A DNA stretch of 64,000 nucleotides from Pseudarthrobacter sp. NamE5 (GCF_005796225.1 NZ_VAHO01000008.1:101449-165448), one strand, 5' to 3'. Shown: positions 55,630 through 64,000, counted from the stretch's first letter. The notes: generated from the sequence alone by a model not told the origin. Numbers and translations are program-made.

Positions 55630-56946
55630 TTAGACTCCTTCTACCCGCAGAACGGATGTAACTGAATTGATGACGTCCAGGCCCTTCACGGCCTCGACGG
55701 TGGCCGCAAGGGCAGCCTCTGACGCACGGTGGGTGACAATCCGCAGTTCGGCGGACTCCACGTTGGACTCCACGTCCCGGTGGATGGTCTGCCGCATGAT
55801 TTCAATGGACACGCCGTGCTCCGCAAAGAGCTGGGCGATTCTGGCGAGCACACCGGGCTGGTCGGCGACGTCAAGCCCGATGTAGTAGCTGGTGACGGCT
55901 GCATCGATTGGCAGCGCGGGAACGTGCCCCGTGGTGGTTTCCGTGCGGCCGGGGCCGCCGAGCACCAGGCTTCGCGCGGCCGAGACCAGGTCGCCCATGA
56001 CAGCGGATGCTGTGGGGGCGCCACCTGCTCCCTGTCCGTAGAACATCAGTTCGCCTGCGTTCTCGGCTTCGATGAACACCGCGTTGAACGCGCCGTGGAC
56101 GGCGGCGAGCGGGTGTTCGCGGGGAAGCAGCGTGGGGTGCACGCGCACGGAGACGCCCTTGGCGCCGTCGGAATCCCCAAGCTTCTCCGCGATCGCCAGC
56201 AGCTTGATGACAAAACCCGCGTCCTTGGCGGCAGCAATGTCCGCCGCAGTGACCGAACTGATCCCTTCGCAGTGGACGTTCTCCAGCGCGAACCGGGTGT
56301 GGAACGACAGCGAGGCCAGGATGGCTGCCTTCGCGGCCGCATCGTGGCCTTCGACGTCGGCGGTGGGGTCTGCTTCGGCATAACCCAGCCGCTGTGCCTC
56401 GGCGAGGGCGTCGGCGAACTGGGCGCCGGTGGTGTCCATCTGGTCAAGGATGAAGTTGGTGGTGCCGTTGACGATGCCCAGGACGCGCGTGATGCGGTCT
56501 CCGGCAAGGCTGTCGCGGATGGGCCGCAGGATGGGGATGGCACCGGCGACGGCGGCCTCGTAGGAAAGCTGGACACCCGCCTTGTCAGCCTCTTCGTGGA
56601 GGGTGGGGCCGTCCTGGGCCAGGAGCGCCTTGTTGCCGCTGACAACACAGGCCCCGTTGCGGAGGGCCGAAAGGATCAGTGTGCGGGCGGGCTCGATGCC
56701 GCCCATGAGCTCGATGACCAGGTCCGCGTCCTTCACCAAGGTGTCGGCATCGGTGGTGAAGAGTTCCTGCGGCAGGTCCACGTCACGCCTGGCGTGGAGG
56801 TTCCGCACGGCGATGCCGCTCAGCTGCAGCTTCGCCCCTGCGCGGGCGGCAAGGGTGTCGGCGTCCTCGAGGAGAATCCGCGCAACCTGGGCCCCAACGT
56901 TGCCACAGCCCAGCAGGGCTACTTTCAGGGTTCGCAATTCCGTCAC
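55630..56946 (-). CDS. hom: Homoserine dehydrogenase
   Basis: Reduces aspartate semialdehyde to homoserine. 438 residues. The NAD(P)-binding motif is VALLGCGNVGAQVAR, with SGNKALLAQDG and the catalytic region YAEADPTADVEGHDAAAKAA. A C-terminal ACT domain (DVADQPGVLARIAQLFAEHG) implies threonine feedback control. It starts with GTG one base after the lysA stop. Key residues appear intact. Confidence 0.97.
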   Translation of the reverse strand: MTELRTLKVALLGCGNVGAQVARILLEDADTLAARAGAKLQLSGIAVRNLHARRDVDLPQELFTTDADTLVKDADLVIELMGGIEPARTLILSALRNGACVVSGNKALLAQDGPTLHEEADKAGVQLSYEAAVAGAIPILRPIRDSLAGDRITRVLGIVNGTTNFILDQMDTTGAQFADALAEAQRLGYAEADPTADVEGHDAAAKAAILASLSFHTRFALENVHCEGISSVTAADIAAAKDAGFVIKLLAIAEKLGDSDGAKGVSVRVHPTLLPREHPLAAVHGAFNAVFIEAENAGELMFYGQGAGGAPTASAVMGDLVSAARSLVLGGPGRTETTTGHVPALPIDAAVTSYYIGLDVADQPGVLARIAQLFAEHGVSIEIMRQTIHRDVESNVESAELRIVTHRASEAALAATVEAVKGLDVINSVTSVLRVEGV

Positions 56947-56947
56947 T

Positions 56948-58429
56948 TCAGGCTCCCATGTCGCGGTTCAGCAGATCTTCTTCGGTTTCCCCGCGGACAA
57001 TCAGCCGGGCAGATCCATCGCGCACCGCGACGACGCCCGGCCGGGCCAGATAGTTGTAGTTGCTTGACAGGGCCCAGCAGTAGGCGCCGGTTCCCGGTAC
57101 AGCAAGCAGATCACCGGCTGCCACGTCCTCGGGCAGATATACATCTCTAACAACTATGTCGCCGCTCTCGCAATGTTTGCCCACCACGCGGGACAGCTGC
57201 GGAGCCGCCGGGGATGTCCGTGACGCCAGAATGGCCGAGTAATCCGCGTCGTACAGCACCGGGCGGGCGTTGTCGCTCATCCCGCCGTCCACCGAAACAT
57301 AGCGCCGCGGATACGTAACGTTGTTGCCTCCATCACTGGCGTTCAAGGTGCCCGGTGCATCCACGCGCACAGTCTTGAGCGTGCCCACCTCGTAGAGGGT
57401 AAAGGTGGTGCTGCCCACGATGGCGCGGCCCGGTTCGATGGAGATGCGTGGGGACTTGATGCCCAGCTCCGCGCAGGTGGAACGGACTACGGCGGCCATC
57501 GCCTCCGCGATTTCTGCTGCGGGGCGGGGGGTGTCCACCGGGGTGTAGGCGATTCCGTACCCCCCGCCGAGGTCCAGTTCGGGCATGCTGATCAAATGCT
57601 TCTCCTGCATGGCGGCAAGGAAGCGGAGGAGCTTCTCGGCCGCCAGCGCAAAGCCATCCGGTTCGAAGATCTGTGAGCCGATGTGGCAGTGCAGGCCGAG
57701 GAGTTCGATGCCGGGGTGGGCGGCGGCTGCTGCCACCGCTTCCTCCGCAGCGGACAAGCCCTGGTCGGTGGTGTCGGCCGCCATCGAGAGGCCGAACTTC
57801 TGGTCCTCGTGCGCGGTGGCGATGAATTCGTGGGTGTGGGCGTGGACCCCGGGCGTGAGCCGCAGCATGACCTTGGCGTGTTCACCCCGTGCCTGGGCGA
57901 TGTCGCCGACGCGGACAAGTTCGGAGAGGCTGTCCACCACAATGCGGCCCAGCCGCATGTCCAGCGCACGGTTCAACTCGCCGTCGGACTTGTTGTTGCC
58001 GTGCAGGGCCACCCGCTCCCCCGCGATGCCGGCACGGGCGGCAACAGCCAGTTCGCCGCCGGATGAGGTGTCCAGCCGCAGGCCTTCCTCCTCCACCCAC
58101 TTCACGACTGCGGTGCAGAGGAAGGACTTCCCGGCGTAGTAGACGTCCACTCCTCCGCAGATGTCCGCGAAGGCTGCGTCGAAGGAATCTTTGAAGGCAC
58201 GGGCGCGGGCACGGAAATCCGCTTCGTCCATGACGAAGAGCGGGGTTCCAAACTGTTCCTTCAGCTCCTGCACGGGGATACCTCCCACCGCGAGGGATCC
58301 GGCGTCGTTGCGCTGCACGCTGCCGGCCCACATGGGCGGGGTGAGGGCGTTCAGGTCAGCCGGCACAGCCAGCCATTCAGGGGCCAGGGGGGAAGCAGTG
58401 TTGGTGTCCTGTACAGACATTGTGCTCAC
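56948..58429 (-). CDS. lysA: Diaminopimelate decarboxylase
   Basis: The final step of lysine synthesis, also tapping the meso-DAP pool of the cell wall. 493 residues. PLP Lys is in DVYYAGKSFLCTAVVKW, His in LGLHCHIGSQIFE, and Cys in GKHCESGDIVVRD. The GTG start overlaps the argS stop by 4 bp (GTGA); an ATG at 58420 is the alternative. The actinobacterial order argS-lysA-hom is present. Confidence 0.96.
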   Translation of the reverse strand: MSTMSVQDTNTASPLAPEWLAVPADLNALTPPMWAGSVQRNDAGSLAVGGIPVQELKEQFGTPLFVMDEADFRARARAFKDSFDAAFADICGGVDVYYAGKSFLCTAVVKWVEEEGLRLDTSSGGELAVAARAGIAGERVALHGNNKSDGELNRALDMRLGRIVVDSLSELVRVGDIAQARGEHAKVMLRLTPGVHAHTHEFIATAHEDQKFGLSMAADTTDQGLSAAEEAVAAAAAHPGIELLGLHCHIGSQIFEPDGFALAAEKLLRFLAAMQEKHLISMPELDLGGGYGIAYTPVDTPRPAAEIAEAMAAVVRSTCAELGIKSPRISIEPGRAIVGSTTFTLYEVGTLKTVRVDAPGTLNASDGGNNVTYPRRYVSVDGGMSDNARPVLYDADYSAILASRTSPAAPQLSRVVGKHCESGDIVVRDVYLPEDVAAGDLLAVPGTGAYCWALSSNYNYLARPGVVAVRDGSARLIVRGETEEDLLNRDMGA

Positions 58430-60090
58430 ATCCGTTCCGGTGCCGAAACACCAAGCAGGTCAAGGCCGTTGGCCAGCACCTGGCTGGTGGCGTCGTTGAG
58501 CCAGAGCCGCGTGCGGTTGGTGTCGGTTACCGGCTCGTCGCCCATGGGGGCAATACGGCAGGCGTCATACCAGCGGTGGTATGCCCCCGCGATGATCTCG
58601 AGGTGACGCGCCACGCGGTGCGGTTCACGCAGTTCGGCAGCCTTTGCCACAATCGAGGGGTAGCTGCCCAGGTACGAGAGCAGCTCGTTCTCAGTGGCGT
58701 GATCCAGCAGGGAGGCATCGAAGGCGTCCTTGCCATCCACGCTTCGTTCCACCCCGGCAGCCACCGCGTTGCGGGCGGCACCGCGGGAGCGCGCGTGGGC
58801 ATACTGCACGTAGAAAACGGGGTTCTCGTTGCTGTGCTTCTTCAGCAGCTCCGGGTCAAGGGTCAGCGGTGAGTCGGCGGGGAAGCGGGCCAGGGAGTAG
58901 CGGACGGCGTCCTTGCCCAACCAGTCGATCAGGTCCTTGAGCTCAATGATGTTGCCCGCGCGCTTGGACAGCTTGGCGCCGTTGACCGACACCAGCTGTC
59001 CGATGAGTACCTCGATGTGTACCTCGGGGTCATCACCGGCGGCGGCGGCAATCGCCTTGAGCCGGTTGATGTAGCCGTGGTGATCGGCGCCGAGCAGGTA
59101 GATCTTCTCGGTAAAGCCGCGGTCCTTCTTGGACAGGTAGTACGCCGCGTCGGCGGCGAAGTAGGTCGGCTCGCCGTTGGCGCGGATCATTACCCGGTCC
59201 TTGTCGTCGCCGAAGTCGGTGGTCCGCAGCCAGACGGCGCCGCCATCGTCGTACACGTGGCCCTGCTCCCGAAGGCGGGCGACGGCACTTTCGATAGCGC
59301 CGGCGTCGTGCAGTTCCTGCTCCGAGAAGAACACGTCAAACTCGACGCCGAAGTCCGCAAGGGTGGCCTTGATGTCCTTCATCTGCGCCTTGTAGGCGGC
59401 GGCACGGATGACCGGCAGGGCTGCCACTTCCGTCAGTTCCCGGATGTCCGGATGCTCGGTGAGCACCTCGTGGCCCAAGTCAGCGATGTACTGCCCCGGG
59501 TAGCCGCCCTCGGGTACCGGGAGGCCGTGCAGGCGTGAGTAGACGGAGTGCGCAAACACGTTCATCTGGGAGCCGGCGTCGTTGATGTAGTACTCGGCGG
59601 TGACCTCCGCACCTGACGCGCGCAGCACACGGGCGATCGAGTCACCCAAGGCCGCCCACCGGGTGTGCCCGATGTGCAGGGGGCCGGTGGGGTTGGCGGA
59701 CACAAACTCCATGTTCACCGTGTGGCCGGCGAGCGCTGAGTTGGTGCCGTACTGCCGTCCGGCTGCCACAATGACCTTTGCCAGGGCACCGGCCGTGGCT
59801 GCGTCCACGGTGATGTTCAGGAACCCAGGGCCTGCAATATCCACGGCGGAGACGCCATTGATGGTCTTCAACCGGGCGCTGAGGATGGTGGCGAATTCAC
59901 GTGGGTTGGTGCCTGCCTGCTTGGCAAGCTGCAGGGCAATGTTGGTGGCCCAGTCGCCGTGGTCCCGGTTCTTCGGTCGCTCCACGCGCACCTCATCAGG
60001 GACAGCTGATGCGGAAAGGGCGATGTCACCGGCGGCGACGGCGTCCTTCAGGCAGGCGGATATGGCGAGGGAGAGTTCTTCGGGAGTCAC
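58426..60090 (-). CDS. argS: Arginyl-tRNA synthetase
   Basis: A class I synthetase of 554 residues. The HIGH motif is in NPTGPLHIGHTRWAALG and the KMSKS-like loop is AKLSKRAGNIIELK. The N-terminal Add-1 domain is present, and the DALR anticodon domain ends in LLGVSAPERM. It is first in the argS-lysA-hom-thrC-thrB series and overlaps lysA by 4 bp. It is divergent from the flavin cluster across 174 bp. Confidence 0.98.
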   Translation of the reverse strand: MTPEELSLAISACLKDAVAAGDIALSASAVPDEVRVERPKNRDHGDWATNIALQLAKQAGTNPREFATILSARLKTINGVSAVDIAGPGFLNITVDAATAGALAKVIVAAGRQYGTNSALAGHTVNMEFVSANPTGPLHIGHTRWAALGDSIARVLRASGAEVTAEYYINDAGSQMNVFAHSVYSRLHGLPVPEGGYPGQYIADLGHEVLTEHPDIRELTEVAALPVIRAAAYKAQMKDIKATLADFGVEFDVFFSEQELHDAGAIESAVARLREQGHVYDDGGAVWLRTTDFGDDKDRVMIRANGEPTYFAADAAYYLSKKDRGFTEKIYLLGADHHGYINRLKAIAAAAGDDPEVHIEVLIGQLVSVNGAKLSKRAGNIIELKDLIDWLGKDAVRYSLARFPADSPLTLDPELLKKHSNENPVFYVQYAHARSRGAARNAVAAGVERSVDGKDAFDASLLDHATENELLSYLGSYPSIVAKAAELREPHRVARHLEIIAGAYHRWYDACRIAPMGDEPVTDTNRTRLWLNDATSQVLANGLDLLGVSAPERM

Positions 60091-60264
60091 CCCTCTAGCC
60101 TACCGGGGGGCCAGTAACAGCAAGTAATTCAGGGGCCTCCGCTGCACAGGTAACCATAATTGCGGACACAGGATGAACCAATACGCTGTGTTCGGCGTTG
60201 ACACCAACGTAGCCACTGACCACTTCCTGACTTTCCCAAGTCTCCTGACGAAACGAGTGCCGTG

Positions 60265-60744
60265 ATGAAATCCGCAGTACGCAAGAGTGTTTACGCCGGA
60301 ATTGCCGGCTTGTCTTTGGCCGGAACAGTGGCGGGGTGCGCGCCTTCAGCCACGGAAAGCGCCCCGGCTGAGTCCTCAGGCAGCAGCGCTGCCGGGACCT
60401 CCGCTCCCACGACGTCGGCCGAGGCATCGTCGCCCGCCGGCGGCGGCTCCGGCTACAAGGACGGCACCTACAGCGCCGACGGCAACTATGTCTCTCCCAA
60501 CGGCACTGAGACCGTGGGCGTTCAGCTGACCCTCGCTTCCGGAAAAGTGACGGACGTGCAGATCACACAGCACCCGTCCAACCCGAATACCCGCAAGTTC
60601 CAAGGCGAGTTTGCGGGCGGAATCGCGGACCAGGTAGTGGGAAGGAACATTGACGAGCTTAATGTTTCCAAGGTTGCCGGTTCCTCCCTCACCAGTGGAG
60701 GTTTCAACCAGGCACTGGAGCAGATCAAGTCGGAGGCGCAGTAG
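60265..60744 (+). CDS. FMN-binding-domain lipoprotein
   Basis: 159 residues. The signal peptide ends in a lipobox-like LAGTVAGC, so it is probably a lipoprotein. A Ser/Ala/Gly-rich linker (~25-60) follows, then an FMN_bind domain (YKDGTYSADGNYVSPNGTE). The covalent flavin motif, usually SGA(T/S)xTS, reads VAGSSLTSGGFNQAL, so the acceptor would be Ser not Thr. The next gene, three bases on, is an ApbE flavin transferase. A GTG 3 bp upstream is an alternative start. Confidence 0.88.
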   Translation: MKSAVRKSVYAGIAGLSLAGTVAGCAPSATESAPAESSGSSAAGTSAPTTSAEASSPAGGGSGYKDGTYSADGNYVSPNGTETVGVQLTLASGKVTDVQITQHPSNPNTRKFQGEFAGGIADQVVGRNIDELNVSKVAGSSLTSGGFNQALEQIKSEAQ

Positions 60745-60747
60745 GCC

Positions 60748-61620
60748 ATGCCGCACGCGGGCTGGGACGATTTCCAATTTGACGGGATCGGCACCCGCTG
60801 GGAAATTGCGACGCCGCTGCAGCTGGAACCCTCCCTGCAGGCGGCCCTCCTGCGCCTGGTTGAAAGGTTCGACGCCGACTGGTCCCGTTTCCGGGATGAC
60901 TCACCTGTCACTGCTCTTGCCAGGGAGCCCGGCCGTCATGAGTTTCCTGCAGAAGCAGGGCCGTTGGGGCTGCTTTACCGGAGCCTTTATGACGTGACCG
61001 GCGGCGCCATGACCCCGCTGATCGGCGGCAGCCTGGAACGCCTGGGTTACGGCGCCGGCTACTCCCTGCAGCCTTCCGGCCCGCCGCTGCCGGCGCCTGC
61101 CTGGGACGAGGCCCTAAAATGGACGGGCAGCACCGTCACCACCAAGGCCCCGGTGGTGCTGGACATTGGAGCTGCCGGCAAAGGCGTGCTGGTGGACCTG
61201 CTGGCCACTGAACTGGAGGCTGCAGGTGTCAGCACCTTCATTATTGATGCCAGCGGGGATCTCCTGGTGAGGGGTCCGGAGGCTGTTCCGGTGGCCCTGG
61301 AGCACCCCTACAACACGACGCAGGCCATCGGGATGCTGTCCTTAACTGGAGGGGCACTGTGCGCTTCTGCGGCGAACCGGCGCGCATGGGGAGACGGGCT
61401 GCACCACGTCCTGGACGGAAAGACCGGACGGCCTGTCCGGACAGCAGTGGCCACGTGGACACTTGCCGAAACTGCAATGCTGGCTGATGCGCTGGCAACA
61501 GCCCTTTTCTTCGTTCCCGGTCCTGAGCTCCAGCAATCCTTCGAATTCTCCTGGCTGACGGTTTTCTCAGACGGAAGTGCAGCGTATTCGAGTGAATTTG
61601 AAGGGACACTGTTCACATGA
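60748..61620 (+). CDS. apbE: ApbE-type FAD:protein FMN transferase
   Basis: 290 residues. Attaches FMN covalently from FAD to Ser/Thr of FMN_bind or NqrB/C-type proteins. It begins at the domain (FDGIGTRWEIATP) with no signal peptide or lipobox, unlike many Gram-positive ApbE proteins. FAD/Mg features are VVLDIGAAGKGVLVDLL, IDASGDLLVRG and the C-terminal AETAMLADALATALFF. It starts three bases after the lipoprotein and overlaps the next gene by 4 bp. Its location relative to an exported substrate is unclear. Confidence 0.9.
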   Translation: MPHAGWDDFQFDGIGTRWEIATPLQLEPSLQAALLRLVERFDADWSRFRDDSPVTALAREPGRHEFPAEAGPLGLLYRSLYDVTGGAMTPLIGGSLERLGYGAGYSLQPSGPPLPAPAWDEALKWTGSTVTTKAPVVLDIGAAGKGVLVDLLATELEAAGVSTFIIDASGDLLVRGPEAVPVALEHPYNTTQAIGMLSLTGGALCASAANRRAWGDGLHHVLDGKTGRPVRTAVATWTLAETAMLADALATALFFVPGPELQQSFEFSWLTVFSDGSAAYSSEFEGTLFT

Positions 61621-63161
61621 GCCCCGTCGAAACCCCTAAAGCCCGGCCGCCCCTTTCCGTGGGCGCCCGCGTGGATACCGTGCTCGGCCGGTTCACCATG
61701 TACCGGTTGGTCCTTTTGGTCCTTGCGGTCCTGGCCGTCTACAGCATGGTGCTCGATGCCCTGGGGTGGCTGGCTTTCGGCATTCCGGAGATGCTGGCGC
61801 ACCTGGGGCTGTGCCTTGGCCTGACCTACGCCTCGAACAGGGGGCTCGCAGCGCTGTTCCGGGTGCGGCCGCATACTGAGTCGTCGCTGATCACCGGGTT
61901 GCTGCTCTACTTCCTGTTCTGGCCTTCCTTTGGGCCCCTCGATGTTGCCGGCGTTGCATTGGCGTGCGTCCTGGCATCGGCGTCCAAATACGCCCTTGCC
62001 TGGCGCGGCCGGCATATCTTCAACCCCGCAGCGGCAGGAGCGTTCATCACCGGGCTCACGGGCCTCAACATCGCAACCTGGTGGGCAGCTACCCCCGCCA
62101 TGCTGTGGCTGCTGGTTCCAGGGGCCCTCCTGGTCCTGTACCGCACCCGCAAACTCCTGATGGCAACAGTGTTCCTGCTGGTGGCGGCCGCCATCATTAC
62201 GGCCGAACTGCTGGAAGCGGGAATGTCAGTTGGCATGGCCCTGTGGCAGTCATTTGCCCAACGGCCGCTGCTCTTCTTTGTGGGATTCATGCTCACCGAG
62301 CCACTGACGCTGCCGCCGCGCCGGTGGCAGCAACTGGCCTTGGCTGGGGTGGTGGGAGTGGTGTTTGCCGTTCCCTACAACTTCGGCTTCCTGGCCAATT
62401 CGCCGGAGGCCGCGCTGCTGCTGGGCAATCTCCTGGCTTTCCTGGCGGGTCAACGCGGGCGTGTAACACTCCGGCTTGCCGGCACCAGGCGGCTGACGCC
62501 GAGCACCACCGAGTTTTCCTTCGAACCGTCCCGTAAGGTTCGCTTCGTACCCGGACAGTACATGGAACTGGACCTTCCGCAGGTAAAGGCGGACAGGAAG
62601 GGCAGGCGCCGAATGTTCAGCCTCACCGGTTCGCCGGATGAACGCCTGGTCAGGTTCGGGGTGCGGACGGCCGGGCCGGTGTCCGCGGCCAAGAAAGTCC
62701 TCCTTGGGCTGCAGCCCGGCGATAAAGTGACGGCTACGTCCGTGGGCGGGGATTTTGTCCTCCCCCGCGATCCGCGGAAGCCCGTACTCCTGGTGGCTGC
62801 GGGTATTGGCATCACGCCATATCTCTCACATGTGTCCTCAGGGAGTTTACGGGAACGCGATGCCGTCCTCCTGCTCCTGGCCAGGAGCGCGGACGAGGTT
62901 GCCTACGCCGAGGAACTCCGGACGGCTGGCATTCCGGTCCTCGTCTACACTGCGGATGGTTCCGCCCCGCCGCCGGATCTGGCAATTGCCTCCTGGGACC
63001 GCGGCCGGCTGGACGGCGAAGCCCTGCGGACACTGGTTCCGGATATCGCCAAGCGTGAAGTCTTTATTTCGGGATCCCCCGCAAGCGTTGCTTCCCTGCG
63101 CCGGGCCGCCAGGCAAGCCGGGGCGAAGCGGGTGCAGGTGGACTCATTTTCCGGCTACTGA
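61617..63161 (+). CDS. NqrB/RnfD-like membrane domain fused to NAD(P)H:flavin reductase
   Basis: 514 residues. The N-terminal ~285 residues contain about nine hydrophobic segments with RnfD/NqrB character (YALAWRGRHIFNPAAAGAF, then FMLTEPLTLPPRRWQQ). No SGAT flavinylation motif is evident there. The C-terminal ~225 residues form an FNR-type module: FAD site VPGQYMELDLP and RRMFSLTGSP, and nucleotide site LLVAAGIGITPYL. No 2Fe-2S domain is present. Fusion of electron entry (NAD(P)H) to a membrane flavoprotein suggests electrons pass to the adjacent FMN lipoprotein. The exact donor and acceptor are unknown. Confidence 0.88.
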   Translation: MSPVETPKARPPLSVGARVDTVLGRFTMYRLVLLVLAVLAVYSMVLDALGWLAFGIPEMLAHLGLCLGLTYASNRGLAALFRVRPHTESSLITGLLLYFLFWPSFGPLDVAGVALACVLASASKYALAWRGRHIFNPAAAGAFITGLTGLNIATWWAATPAMLWLLVPGALLVLYRTRKLLMATVFLLVAAAIITAELLEAGMSVGMALWQSFAQRPLLFFVGFMLTEPLTLPPRRWQQLALAGVVGVVFAVPYNFGFLANSPEAALLLGNLLAFLAGQRGRVTLRLAGTRRLTPSTTEFSFEPSRKVRFVPGQYMELDLPQVKADRKGRRRMFSLTGSPDERLVRFGVRTAGPVSAAKKVLLGLQPGDKVTATSVGGDFVLPRDPRKPVLLVAAGIGITPYLSHVSSGSLRERDAVLLLLARSADEVAYAEELRTAGIPVLVYTADGSAPPPDLAIASWDRGRLDGEALRTLVPDIAKREVFISGSPASVASLRRAARQAGAKRVQVDSFSGY

Positions 63162-63297
63162 TGTCAGGCGGAGTTGCGGGCCTCTAAGGCTTGCTTGAGC
63201 GGCACCACGAGAAGGGCCAGCCGCAGATTTTCCCTTGCGGGCCACCTTACTGCTAAGCTCTAGGACGTCCCGCCAGCAACGGCAGGAACCCCGGATT

Positions 63298-63373
63298 GCC
63301 CTCGTAGCTCAGGGGATAGAGCGTCTGCCTCCGGAGCAGAAGGTCGTAGGTTCGAATCCTATCGAGGGCACCA
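63298..63373 (+). tRNA. tRNA-Arg(CCG)
   Basis: The acceptor stem GCCCTCG (63298-63304) pairs with CGAGGGC (63363-63369), followed by A and an encoded CCA (63371-63373). The D-arm has AGCTCAGGGGATAGAGC, the anticodon loop CTCCGGA gives CCG (Arg, CGG codons), and the T-arm has GTTCGAATC. Confidence 0.97.
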
Positions 63374-63378
63374 TTGAG

Positions 63379-63415
63379 AAGCACCACGGTTTATCGACCG
63401 GGGTGCTTTTCTTTT
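63379..63415 (+). terminator. Terminator after tRNA-Arg
   Basis: AAGCACC (63379-63385) pairs with GGTGCTT (63402-63408), with an inner GGT/ACC pair, followed by TTCTTTT. It is a typical intrinsic terminator immediately after the tRNA. Confidence 0.8.
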
Positions 63416-63632
63416 CGTACGGGTTACCGCCACCAGGACGGGTGACCTGCGTTAGCGGCCCGATGACCGCCGCGCAGGCACATGACCGGCCCCACGAGCA
63501 AATGACCGCTACCGCAGCACTCCAGGGGTGCGGCCAACTCGGAGGCCGCTAACCGTTCATCAAACCGGGGACCAGCCCTAACCAGGGACGCTGATTGATG
63601 AATGCGCTGAGCACCCCTGAACACCGGGCCAC

Positions 63633-64000
63633 TTAGACCCTGCACTCCATAAAAGCCAGCAGAGGGTGCCAATCAGGGAACGGGTCCTGGGGCAGTTCGT
63701 TCTCGGGGACGCCGGGGGCCTCCGGCATGTCGAACTCCGGCGAGTCCACGAAACGCATGTCATCCTCGACTGCCTCCAGCCAGCCTGAGTCTTGTTGAAG
63801 CATCTCCGGTTCCGACAGGCACAGGCACCGTAGAGGCGTTGCCGGGTCCTGAACGGCTGCGCCAGCCATGGCACCATGTTGTACACCCTCAAGCGTCGAC
63901 ACCGACGGCAGCCAACCCGGTAACTGTGGTGGTTCCCAGTCGTGGTGTTCGTTTTTGTAGTGGCGGCCGGTGGGTGAGGTCCAGCCGGGTGGTCGGTTCA
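63633..64000 (-). CDS. C-terminal part of a DUF222/HNH endonuclease-type protein (cut by window edge)
   Basis: The frame is open to the right edge and ends at TAA 63633. The visible ~121 residues start with NRPPGWTSPTGRHYKNEHHD, which matches the conserved tail 'WTSPTGRxY' after the HNH motif of the abundant actinobacterial DUF222 (13E12-type) proteins. An acidic, Pro-rich tail follows. The HNH motif itself would lie outside the window. These genes are often multi-copy and mobile-element-like, and this one lies just past a tRNA. Confidence 0.7.
   Translation of the reverse strand, partial: NRPPGWTSPTGRHYKNEHHDWEPPQLPGWLPSVSTLEGVQHGAMAGAAVQDPATPLRCLCLSEPEMLQQDSGWLEAVEDDMRFVDSPEFDMPEAPGVPENELPQDPFPDWHPLLAFMECRV

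Noticed and set aside
63235..63552. 105-codon open frame across the tRNA
   Set aside because: It runs through tRNA-Arg and its terminator, so it is not a protein gene.

Overview
The window is a 64 kb piece of a high-GC actinobacterial chromosome. It most resembles Arthrobacter, Pseudarthrobacter or a close relative in the Micrococcaceae. The evidence is strong G/C bias at third codon positions, frequent GTG starts, the actinobacterial mismatch endonuclease NucS, actinobacterial DUF2017, DUF2550 and DUF3039 proteins, an N-terminally extended Rho, and gene order. From memory, the backbone argS-lysA-hom-thrC-thrB-rho-prfA-prmC-sua5-wecA-atp operon-DUF2550-nucS-ybbN-pncB-clpS-DUF2017-murI-MBL-rph-rdgB matches the order of the Mycobacterium tuberculosis Rv1292-Rv1341 region. 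Accessory genes are interleaved.

Layout. Positions 1-2583 hold a truncated gene, an IclR regulator with a well-formed palindromic operator, and an MFS transporter. Positions 2759-7008 are the SbcCD nuclease operon. Positions 7066-11685 hold an aquaporin, an ADP-ribosylglycohydrolase-like protein with altered metal-site residues, DUF4395, a DEDDh exonuclease with a BRCT domain, and a DedA protein. Positions 11753-16127 form the rdgB-rph-MBL-murI-DUF2017-clpS cluster. Positions 16146-16323 are three tandem ~59-bp repeats next to pncB-pncA (NAD salvage). Positions 18371-31654 are mixed: helicase/DUF3039, nagB, an ABC exporter pair, an Old Yellow Enzyme, a YbbN-like protein, a large membrane-anchored protein of unknown function, an AI-2E-family membrane protein, an alpha/beta hydrolase, and nucS. 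A cold-shock gene with a structured leader and a very long terminator palindrome follows.

Positions 32317-45850 are a nearly unbroken minus-strand run: wecA, two AtpI/AtpZ-type proteins, atpBEFHAGDC, DUF2550, a mycolyltransferase-like esterase, and a large rhomboid-like/MprF-type aminoacyl-phospholipid synthase. The last two look like a synthase/hydrolase pair for aminoacyl-phosphatidylglycerol. Positions 46123-53252 hold two glycosyltransferases, threonylcarbamoyl-AMP synthase with an unusual tail, prmC, prfA and rho. rpmE, which I would expect between rho and prfA, is absent; a 115-bp nested inverted repeat occupies that position. Positions 53546-60090 are threonine/lysine biosynthesis and argS, tightly coupled.

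The best candidate for a little-described system is at 60265-63161. It encodes an FMN-binding lipoprotein with a serine at the likely flavin acceptor position, an ApbE flavin transferase without a visible export signal, and a membrane protein that fuses an NqrB/RnfD-like domain to an NAD(P)H-flavin reductase. Together these look like a compact transmembrane electron-transfer chain. The window ends with tRNA-Arg(CCG) and the C-terminus of a DUF222/HNH endonuclease-type protein.
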